From Treponema sp. (lineage in GTDB: Bacteria > Spirochaetota > Spirochaetia > Treponematales > Breznakiellaceae): DNA of 11,125 nucleotides. The stretch spans positions 1-11,125 of the forward strand of contig JAIRRU010000173.1 of NCBI GenBank assembly GCA_031255815.1, given 5' to 3'. The first letter of the stretch is position 1, and each line of letters opens with the position of its first letter. The position numbers and the translations under genes were made by a program. This document shows, piece by piece, positions 6,293 to 11,125 of the stretch. The notes under the pieces were generated by a model. The model was not told the DNA's origin. It did no database searches and saw nothing but the letters and a program-made list of their open reading frames with translations.

Positions 6293-8332
6293 ATGAAAAA
6301 AAAACTTGTGGCAAGCAGGATTTTGGCCTCCGGACTTTCTCTGGTAACGCTTCTTTCGGGTTGCGCCAGTATAGAACGCTGGTGGGATCTGGAAGAGTAT
6401 CAGTCGGCTTCTTCGGAATCCCTTGCGGAAAACGCGGCCCAGGAAGAACTGGCCCGCCAACAGGAAGCCGAGGCAGAAGCGCAACGCCAGGCCGAAGCCG
6501 AAACCCAGCGCCAAGCAGAGGTGCAGCGGCAAGCTGAGGCTGATGCGCAACGCCAGGCGGAAGCCCAACGGCAAGCCGAGGCGCAGCGCCAGGCTGAAGC
6601 CCAGCGCCAAGCCGAGGCGCAGCGCCAAGCTGAAGCGCAACAACGCCAAGCTGATGCGCAACGTCAGGCGGAAGCCCAGCGGCAAGCTGAAGCACAGCGC
6701 CAGGCTGATGCGCAGCGCCAGGCGGAAGCCCAGCGGCAAGCCGAGGCGCAACGCCAGGCTGAGGCGCAGCGGCAAGCGGAAGCCCAGCGGCAAGCTGAGG
6801 CGCAGCGCCAGGCCGAGGCACAACGCCAGGCGGAAGCGCAACAACGCCAAGCTGAGGCGCAACGTCAGGCGGAAGCACAGCGCCAAGCCGAAGCGCAACG
6901 CCAGGCCGAGGCGCAACGCCAGGCGGAAGCACAGCGGCAAGCAGAAGCGCAACAACGCCAAGCTGAGGCGCAACGTCAGGCGGAAGCACAGCGCAAAGCC
7001 GAAGCACAGCGTCTGGCCGAGGCGGAAGCCCAGCGCCAAGCCGAAGCCCAGCGCCAGGCGGAAGCGGAACGGCAGCGACAGCAAGCGGCGGCGGCGAACA
7101 GCAACCGTCAGACCCAACAACAGCAGCAGAGTCAAACAAGGCCGCAGCAAACAGCCCAGGCCAATACCAGACAGCAGACCCAGCAGCGGCCCGCGGCAAA
7201 CGCCAATAACCGCCAGCAAACCCAGCAGCAGCAGGCGAACAATAACCGCCAACAGACCCAGCAACAACAGCAAACCCAGGCAAGGCCGCAGCAGACAGCC
7301 CAGGCTAATACCAGGCAGCAGACAGCGGCAACAGCCAATAACCGCCAGCAGACCCAGCAACAACAGCAGAGCCAAACAAGGCCGCAGCAGACAGTCCAGA
7401 CTAATGCCGCCAGACAGCAAACCCAGCAGCAGGCGGCAAACAACAACCGCCAGCAGACCCAGGCAAGGCCGCAACAGACAGCCCAGGCTAATACCAGGCA
7501 GCAGACAGCCCAAACCAACACCGGACAGCAGACCCGGCAATCAACCACGACTGCCAACAACCGCCAGCAAACCCAGCAGCAGGCGGCGAACAACAACCGC
7601 CAGCAGGCCCAGCAGCAGGCGGCGAACAACCACCGCCAGCAAACCCAGCAGCAGGCCCGGACAGAAGAAACAGCCCCCGCCGCACAAACAGCGCCGGAGC
7701 CTGTCCCGGCGGAACCGCAGACTGTTACCCCGGCCCCGGCAGCCGCCGCTGTCCAGCCTCCCGCGGAGGAAACCCCGGCGGCCCGGCCTGAGGAGCCGCA
7801 GCCTGTCCCGGCGGAGCAGCAGCCTGTCGCCCCGGCCCCGGCAGTCGCTGTCCAGCCTCCCGCGGAGGAAACCCCCGTCCAGGCTCAGCCCCCCGCCGAA
7901 GAAAGCCCGGCCTTACCCGGCCCGGCAGGGCAAGCCGCCGCTGTGCAAGCCGGAGAGGATCAGCGGGAAAACGGAAGCTTCTATACGGTTCAACTGGGGG
8001 ATACCCTTTGGGGCATTGCGGGCAGCCCCCTAATCTACAACAACCCCTACCTGTGGCCCCGGCTCTACCTGACCAACCGGGAGCGCCTGGTAGATCCCGA
8101 TAACCCCGATCTGATAGAACCCGGCCAGGTATTGATGATCCCCCTTCCGGGGAATTCCCGGTACTATTTAGTTCAGGATGGGGATAGTTACACTTCGATA
8201 GCTATTTTAATGTACAACAACCCCCTCCTCTGGACGCTGCTGTACGAGACAAACAGATCCCGGATGGTGAATCCTGATAACCCGCACCTTATCTATCCCG
8301 GCATGGTAGTGGAAGCCCCGCCTGCCCCGTAA
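6293..8332 (+). CDS. LysM lipoprotein with long QRQAEA helix (679 aa)
   Basis: This is a probable lipid-anchored peptidoglycan-binding tether. The signal peptide ends in a canonical lipobox LLSGC (Cys24). Residues 64-260 are about 30 copies of QRQAEA, with three 7-residue variants ([14 protein letters not shown]), a TolA-like continuous helix. Residues 264-458 are rich in Gln, Asn, Arg and Thr ([23 protein letters not shown]), probably disordered. Residues 458-555 are Pro/Ala/Glu-rich. Two LysM domains close the protein, at about 564-615 ([25 protein letters not shown]) and 624-676 ([26 protein letters not shown]), each with an inserted YNNPxLW segment. LysM binds the GlcNAc backbone of peptidoglycan. 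ATG 6293 is chosen over TTG 6242 because it starts directly at the signal peptide and has AAGG 8 bases upstream. Nine consecutive A bases follow the ATG. The repeats are very similar at DNA level, so copy number may vary between strains. Confidence 0.93.
   Translation: MKKKLVASRILASGLSLVTLLSGCASIERWWDLEEYQSASSESLAENAAQEELARQQEAEAEAQRQAEAETQRQAEVQRQAEADAQRQAEAQRQAEAQRQAEAQRQAEAQRQAEAQQRQADAQRQAEAQRQAEAQRQADAQRQAEAQRQAEAQRQAEAQRQAEAQRQAEAQRQAEAQRQAEAQQRQAEAQRQAEAQRQAEAQRQAEAQRQAEAQRQAEAQQRQAEAQRQAEAQRKAEAQRLAEAEAQRQAEAQRQAEAERQRQQAAAANSNRQTQQQQQSQTRPQQTAQANTRQQTQQRPAANANNRQQTQQQQANNNRQQTQQQQQTQARPQQTAQANTRQQTAATANNRQQTQQQQQSQTRPQQTVQTNAARQQTQQQAANNNRQQTQARPQQTAQANTRQQTAQTNTGQQTRQSTTTANNRQQTQQQAANNNRQQAQQQAANNHRQQTQQQARTEETAPAAQTAPEPVPAEPQTVTPAPAAAAVQPPAEETPAARPEEPQPVPAEQQPVAPAPAVAVQPPAEETPVQAQPPAEESPALPGPAGQAAAVQAGEDQRENGSFYTVQLGDTLWGIAGSPLIYNNPYLWPRLYLTNRERLVDPDNPDLIEPGQVLMIPLPGNSRYYLVQDGDSYTSIAILMYNNPLLWTLLYETNRSRMVNPDNPHLIYPGMVVEAPPAP
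6479..7078 (+). repeat. 18-bp tandem repeat array encoding QRQAEA
   Basis: About 30 imperfect 18-base units run in frame. Differences are mostly synonymous third-position changes (CAG/CAA, CGC/CGG/CGT, GAG/GAA). Three units carry an extra CAA codon. Blocks starting at 6632, 6833 and 6944 (GAAGCGCAACAACGCC) are near-identical at offsets of 201 and 111 bases, showing multi-unit duplication. Confidence 0.9.
7084..7665 (+). repeat. Degenerate in-frame repeats encoding the Q/N-rich region
   Basis: Longer, less regular repeats built from two modules: CAACCGCCAGCAAACCCAGC-like units (NNRQQTQ) and AGGCCGCAGCAGACAGCCCA-like units (RPQQTAQ). The second type starts near 7139, 7284, 7379 and 7465. All keep the reading frame. 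Confidence 0.75.
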
Positions 8333-8350
8333 ACGCGCCCGCAGGGCGGC

Positions 8351-8381
8351 CGGGCCCCGCGCCGCCTGCAGCAGGGGCCCG
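8351..8381 (+). terminator. GC-rich stem-loop after the LysM gene
   Basis: CGGGCCCC (8351-8358) pairs perfectly with GGGGCCCG (8374-8381), 18 bases after the stop codon, with a 15-base loop. TTAAAG follows rather than a T-run, so termination efficiency is doubtful. Confidence 0.4.
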
Positions 8382-8403
8382 TTAAAGCCCCCCGCAACGC
8401 CAA

Positions 8404-8442
8404 AAGCGGGGCCGGCGCCGGATAGGCGTCAAAACCCCGCTT
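8404..8442 (+). terminator. Second stem-loop between convergent genes
   Basis: AAGCGGGG (8404-8411) pairs perfectly with CCCCGCTT (8435-8442). The loop contains the palindrome CCGGCGCCGG (8412-8421). A T-rich tract (TCTTCTTTTTCTTC, 8455-8468) follows after about 12 bases. GCGGGG can also pair with CCCCGC at 8389-8394, so alternative folds exist. It could end plus-strand transcription before the opposing regulator gene. Confidence 0.4.
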
Positions 8443-8493
8443 CCCGTGTACGATTCTTCTTTTTCTTCGAGGTGCCGGGCGCCCTGCCGATGC

Positions 8494-8877
8494 TTAAGGC
8501 GCCAGGTTTTCACCCGCGCCTGTCTCTGGCACGGGCTTTGAAAGCTCTTGATCCTGGATTTCCAGGAGAAGGTTAATCTCCTTCAGAATGTAGGCCTGGT
8601 ACTTGAGATCGAGTTCCTTGAACAGGTTTACCAGTTTGGTGAAACTTTCGTCCGGATGCTGCCGGAACATTTCTCCCTCGCCGGTTTTGAGCCAGTCTTC
8701 GTTCACGTTGAAAGAGGAGCAAATCAGCTTTATGAGCCGGTTGTTTACTTTTCGCTTTTCTACTTCAACCCCCGCAAGGTAGCCGCTTGAGAGGGATATT
8801 ATCCGGGAAAACTGAACCTGGGAAAGTCTTAAAGCCTGGCGTATCTGCTTGATACGCCGATTGACAGATATAGCCAT
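8494..8877 (-). CDS. XRE (Cro/CI-type) helix-turn-helix regulator (127 aa)
   Basis: A small DNA-binding transcription regulator. Residues 7-63 form a Cro/CI-type domain: RRIKQIRQALRLSQVQFS (helices 1-2), ISLSSGYLAGVEVEKR (recognition region), and the closing NVNEDWLKTGEGEMF motif typical of phage-repressor-like XRE proteins. Residues 72-115 are a leucine-rich helical tail (LVNLFKELDLKYQAYILKEINLLLEIQDQ), probably for dimerisation. No enzymatic or ligand-binding domain is present. Start choice is uncertain: ATGs at 8898, 8889 and 8877 are in frame and none has a Shine-Dalgarno sequence. I chose 8877 because a good -10/-35 pair predicts transcription from about 8895, which excludes 8898, and because the HTH begins right after it. 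It is divergent from ymdB (162 bases apart) and convergent with the LysM gene. Autoregulation and control of ymdB are plausible but unproven. Confidence 0.88.
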   Translation of the reverse strand: MAISVNRRIKQIRQALRLSQVQFSRIISLSSGYLAGVEVEKRKVNNRLIKLICSSFNVNEDWLKTGEGEMFRQHPDESFTKLVNLFKELDLKYQAYILKEINLLLEIQDQELSKPVPETGAGENLAP

Positions 8878-8901
8878 ACTAGCAGTCATTTGAATCATAT
8901 T

Positions 8902-8930
8902 ATCATATCAATTATGTACTTACAAGACAA
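8902..8930 (-). promoter_or_regulatory. Promoter candidate for the XRE regulator, with direct repeats
   Basis: On the minus strand TTGTCT (8930-8925) is followed after 17 bases by TATGAT (8907-8902), matching consensus at 4/6 and 5/6. TATGAT recurs 8 bases downstream (TATGATAATATGAT), and CTTGTCTTGT is a short direct repeat over the -35. Such repeats are where an autoregulator might bind. Confidence 0.5.
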
Positions 8931-8963
8931 GTTCCTTTAAACGCGGGCCCTTCCGAACCCTGC

Positions 8964-8983
8964 CGGGCTTCGGGATAAGCCCG
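8964..8983 (+). other. Hairpin in the divergent XRE/ymdB intergenic region
   Basis: CGGGCTT (8964-8970) pairs perfectly with AAGCCCG (8977-8983) around CGGGAT. An alternative stem uses CCGAA (8953-8957) with TTCGG (8969-8973). It lies just upstream of the proposed ymdB promoter and could be an operator or a structural insulator. Confidence 0.35.
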
Positions 8984-8989
8984 AATGTC

Positions 8990-9018
8990 TTGAACAAAAG
9001 GGCTGAGCCAAGGAAAAT
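8990..9018 (+). promoter_or_regulatory. Weak promoter candidate for ymdB
   Basis: TTGAAC (8990-8995), 17 bases, then GAAAAT (9013-9018); each box matches 4 of 6 positions. Predicted start near 9025 leaves AAGGCGG (9026-9032) as a ribosome site 6 bases before GTG 9039. Confidence 0.3.
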
Positions 9019-9038
9019 ACAGGCTAAGGCGGTACGAA

Positions 9039-9884
9039 GTGGCGTATATAAAGGTGATCGCGATCGGTGATGTGGTAGGGGAACCGGGGCTTTTAAGCCT
9101 GGAGCGGGAACTTCCCGGCCTTATCCGGAACAATGGCGCGGATTTTACGATGGTGAACGGCGAAAACGCCGCCGCCGGATTCGGGATGACCCAGGAGAGC
9201 TTCCGCCGGATTCTCCACGCCGGAGCCGACGTGGTTACCAGCGGCAACCATGTCTGGGAAAAGAAGGATTTCTGGCCTTTTCTGGATAGCGAGGAACGGC
9301 TCCTCCGGCCCGGCAATTATCCCGGAAAAAGCCCCGGCCGCGGCTGGGTTCTCATTCAAAAAGCCGGGCTTGCCTGGCTGGTAATCAACCTTCAGGGCAG
9401 GGAATACATGAGCGCCCTGGACTGCCCTTTCAGGGCTTTTGACGAGATTATAGCTGCCGGCGGGAAAGCGGCCGCCGCCCTTGCCCCGGACACGGCGGAG
9501 GCGGCCGGAATACCGGCGCCTGTCGTGCTGGTCGATTTTCACGCCGAGTCCGCCCGGGAGAAGGAAGCCCTTGGCTACTACCTGGACGGGAGGGCGGCTA
9601 TGGTGGTGGGAACCCACACCCATGTTCAGACGGCGGATGAGCGGGTTCTTCCCAAGGGAACCGGGTATATCACCGATTTGGGCATGACCGGCGTACAGGA
9701 CGCTGTTATCGGCATGGACACGAAGATATGCCTTGACCGGGCGCGGACCCAGATCCTTTACCGGATGGAAGTTGCCAAAATGCCCGAAAGTTCGGACTGC
9801 GGCGTCCGGGGGCTCATTGCGGAACTCGATCCGCAAACCGGGCGAGCCGTATCGGTAAAAAGGATACCCTGGCAGGACGATTAG
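9039..9884 (+). CDS. ymdB: YmdB-family metallophosphoesterase (TIGR00282)
   Basis: A dinuclear metal phosphodiesterase. In Bacillus subtilis the orthologue hydrolyses cyclic nucleotides in vitro and is needed for biofilm and late adaptive gene expression. All family motifs are present in order: GDVVGEPG with D11, VNGENAAAGFGMT with E42 and N43, TSGNHVWEKKDF with N70 and H71, VDFHAES with H168, GTHTHVQTADE with H193 and H195, and the ITDLGMTG block. At 281 residues it is slightly longer than the usual ~265. The surplus is an Ala-rich stretch at about 141-162 just before the VDFHAE strand. GTG 9039 is the start, with AAGGCGG upstream and IKVIAIGDVVG immediately following. It is the usual neighbour of rny, but here stands alone behind a divergent XRE gene. 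No signal peptide; cytoplasmic. Confidence 0.96.
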   Translation: MAYIKVIAIGDVVGEPGLLSLERELPGLIRNNGADFTMVNGENAAAGFGMTQESFRRILHAGADVVTSGNHVWEKKDFWPFLDSEERLLRPGNYPGKSPGRGWVLIQKAGLAWLVINLQGREYMSALDCPFRAFDEIIAAGGKAAAALAPDTAEAAGIPAPVVLVDFHAESAREKEALGYYLDGRAAMVVGTHTHVQTADERVLPKGTGYITDLGMTGVQDAVIGMDTKICLDRARTQILYRMEVAKMPESSDCGVRGLIAELDPQTGRAVSVKRIPWQDD

Positions 9885-9943
9885 GCTAAAAGCATGGATA
9901 AAGGGATAGCCGCAAACCTTGCGAGGGCCGCGGGCTTTTAGGC

Positions 9944-9977
9944 CGATAGCCCTGGCTTTGTCGATAGCCCTGGCTTT
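9944..9977 (+). repeat. Two tandem 18-bp units between convergent genes
   Basis: CGATAGCCCTGGCTTT occurs at 9944-9959 and again at 9962-9977, an 18-base period. It sits in the 139-base gap between the ymdB stop and the opposing GerMN gene stop. No gene or clear terminator is seen in this gap. Confidence 0.6.
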
Positions 9978-10023
9978 TGCCGGGGTTCCTTGTGTTGCGG
10001 CAAGCGGGCCTTGGAAAAGGTTC

Positions 10024-11007
10024 CTAAAGGGCCGGGGATTCCCTGCCCAGCGGACTGCCGATCCAGATACTCTCCCCAAGATAGTCAATCCGCCGGCCTT
10101 CTATCAGGATCTGCACATCCTTAACATTGGAAAATTCCGTAGCGGTCCATACGATCTGCCGGAGCTGGGCGGCGTAACCTTCCACCCCGAAGGTGTTGTA
10201 CTGAAAATCCTCACTGAAACTGATATAGGCGGTGTTTCCCCGCACAATAGAGGAAAGGAGCCGGGTTTCGGGCGGGATTAGGGATCTCAGGCCCTGCCGT
10301 TCCTCTTCGGCGCTGGGCCCGGCGATAAGGGATCGGAGGCTGTCCGTCAAGGGAGAATCCGAAGCGGGGAGCCGGCGGATAACTCTGGTGCGGAGGATAA
10401 CCCCCCCCGCGTCGATCCGGACAAAATAGATCCCCCGTTCCTGCCGGGCGGCGGCCGGCGGAGCCGCTGCCGGGGATACCGGGGGAGCTGCTGCCGGAGG
10501 CGAAGGCTCCGGCGGTGTTTCCACAGGTGCGGCTTGGGGTCTTGAGGAAGGCTCCGGCGGCGCCACCGGCTGCCGGGGTTCTGTTTCCCCGGAATTCAGG
10601 ACTGAAACCGCCGGAGGAGCGCTTTCCGCGGGCCGGGAATCGGTCTCTTCCGCGGCCGGAGGCTGGCTCGCGGCGGGAGGGCTCGCGGGCTGAACGGCTG
10701 CCGGCGGCGCGGCAGGCAGGGGCGGCGCGGGCTGCGGAGGCTCCTCCGGAGCCTGCCCTGTTTCCCCGGCCTCTTCCCGGCCGCCCGCCCCGGGAAAGCT
10801 TAGCGGAAGACGATCAAGGACACGGGTATTTTCCAGAGTTTCCCGTATCCGCTCCCGGTTTAACAGAAAAAGGCTGGCTACAACAATAAAAAAGAAGGCC
10901 CAGAACAAGAGCGCGACAGGCCGTTTGGAGGCCGCCCTTCCGGAAGGCTTGTCCGCCTTACGGGAACCGCGCCTGGTATTTTTGGTATTGTTTTTCCGTA
11001 CAGCCAC
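10024..11007 (-). CDS. Membrane-anchored GerMN-domain protein (327 aa)
   Basis: GerMN is a small alpha/beta domain first described in Bacillus GerM and found in many non-spore-formers; its ligand is not firmly established. Here a strongly basic cytoplasmic tail (residues 1-30) precedes one membrane segment (31-49, VALLFWAFFFIVVASLFLL). A Pro/Ala/Glu-rich linker follows (about 88-187), then the GerMN domain (about 193-312). The domain shows the typical blocks LIAGPSAEEERQGLRSLIP, GNTAYISFSEDF, GYAAQLRQIVWTATEF and VQILIEGRRIDYLGE. The topology puts the domain in the periplasm. The GTG at 11007 is used: no in-frame ATG occurs anywhere in the protein or just upstream. There is no clear ribosome site. 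A promoter candidate lies immediately upstream, so the message may be leaderless. It is convergent with ymdB and separated from the upstream minus-strand gene by a terminator. The very high Pro/Ala linker gives the DNA a marked GC bias. Confidence 0.92.
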   Translation of the reverse strand: MAVRKNNTKNTRRGSRKADKPSGRAASKRPVALLFWAFFFIVVASLFLLNRERIRETLENTRVLDRLPLSFPGAGGREEAGETGQAPEEPPQPAPPLPAAPPAAVQPASPPAASQPPAAEETDSRPAESAPPAVSVLNSGETEPRQPVAPPEPSSRPQAAPVETPPEPSPPAAAPPVSPAAAPPAAARQERGIYFVRIDAGGVILRTRVIRRLPASDSPLTDSLRSLIAGPSAEEERQGLRSLIPPETRLLSSIVRGNTAYISFSEDFQYNTFGVEGYAAQLRQIVWTATEFSNVKDVQILIEGRRIDYLGESIWIGSPLGRESPAL

Positions 11008-11013
11008 GGGACA

Positions 11014-11042
11014 ATCATACGAAGAAAAAAGCCTGTCCGCAA
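11014..11042 (-). promoter_or_regulatory. Promoter candidate for the GerMN gene
   Basis: On the minus strand TTGCGG (11042-11037), 17 bases, then TATGAT (11019-11014). The -10 is good (5/6), the -35 poor (3/6). The predicted start falls at about 11007, on the GTG start codon. Confidence 0.35.
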
Positions 11043-11081
11043 TCCTTTCAGCCGGCTTCTGTTTTGAGACATCAGACCCCT

Positions 11082-11104
11082 AAAAACCGCCCGTTCCGGG
11101 ACGG
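11082..11104 (-). terminator. Intrinsic terminator of a gene beyond the right edge
   Basis: On the minus strand CCG-T-CCCG pairs with CGGG-CGG around GAA, with one bulged T, followed directly by TTTTT (11086-11082). Just before it a TGA at 11111-11109 would end a frame reading ...CGGA that enters from the right edge. Only a few codons are visible, so that gene cannot be named. Confidence 0.55.
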
Positions 11105-11125
11105 ATCCTCAAGCGCCGCCGCAAG

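Noticed and set aside
6479..7078. Tandem repeat array considered as a CRISPR array.
   Set aside because: The units are contiguous 18-base in-frame codons with no spacers between them, and no cas genes are nearby.
5198..7540. A 780-residue minus-strand open frame made largely of Leu/Gly/Ala/Phe/Arg repeats.
   Set aside because: It is the antisense of the QRQAEA array and its low-complexity repeats mirror that array. It has no start signal, crosses the palindrome-rich gap and overlaps the C-terminus of another gene. The plus strand has signal peptide, lipobox and LysM domains.
6423..8033. A 536-residue Lys/Arg/Ser-rich plus-strand frame.
   Set aside because: It is a frame-shifted reading of the same tandem repeats inside the LysM gene; open only because the 18-base unit lacks stops in that frame.
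9919..10281. A plus-strand frame starting TTG with a signal-peptide-like stretch (IALALSIALAFAG).
   Set aside because: The hydrophobic stretch comes from the tandem 18-base repeat, there is no good ribosome site, and most of the frame lies antisense to the conserved GerMN domain.
10878..11072. A 64-residue minus-strand frame starting ATG 11072 with AGGGG upstream.
   Set aside because: It overlaps the start of the GerMN gene in another frame and shows no recognisable product. A leader peptide cannot be excluded but nothing supports it.

Overview
The window looks like chromosomal DNA from a diderm bacterium, most probably a treponeme-type spirochaete with a fairly GC-rich genome. RNase Y and YmdB are typical of Firmicutes, spirochaetes and some other phyla and are absent from most proteobacteria. 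Here they sit among signal-peptide-bearing beta-rich proteins and lipoproteins with relaxed lipoboxes, which implies an outer membrane. Genus and species cannot be fixed from the sequence alone.

Layout, left to right: (1) 1-1515 (+), RNase Y, open at the left edge and lacking only its first few residues. (2) 1594-4079 (+), a lipoprotein and a secreted beta-rich (probable outer-membrane barrel) protein, overlapping by one base and so translationally coupled. (3) 4080-4285, a gap with a good promoter candidate and copies of a palindromic repeat. (4) 4286-5902 (+), a second secreted, probable outer-membrane protein with an AGGAGG ribosome site and a GTG start. (5) 5903-6292, about 390 bases without a gene but dense with nested palindromes. 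(6) 6293-8332 (+), a lipoprotein with about 30 copies of a QRQAEA hexad, a Q/N-rich segment, a Pro/Ala/Glu-rich segment and two C-terminal LysM domains. (7) 8494-8877 (-), an XRE-type regulator with a divergent promoter. (8) 9039-9884 (+), the YmdB-family metallophosphoesterase. (9) 10024-11007 (-), a membrane-anchored GerMN-domain protein, preceded by the terminator of a gene beyond the right edge.

How the genes may work together: rny and ymdB are neighbours in Bacillus subtilis and many other genomes. Here they stay about 7.5 kb apart, separated by envelope genes and a small regulator. The intervening proteins look like an envelope set: two lipid-anchored proteins, two probable barrels and a peptidoglycan-binding tether. 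The GerMN protein could act in the same compartment. No mobile-element gene, CRISPR array, tRNA or rRNA was seen.

The least explained parts are the TGTTCCAAAA/TTTTGGAACA palindrome family, found only around the gene at 4286-5902, and the long repeat-built LysM lipoprotein. I found no clear evidence for a wholly new enzymatic or defence system. Promoter and terminator calls were made by eye and are tentative.
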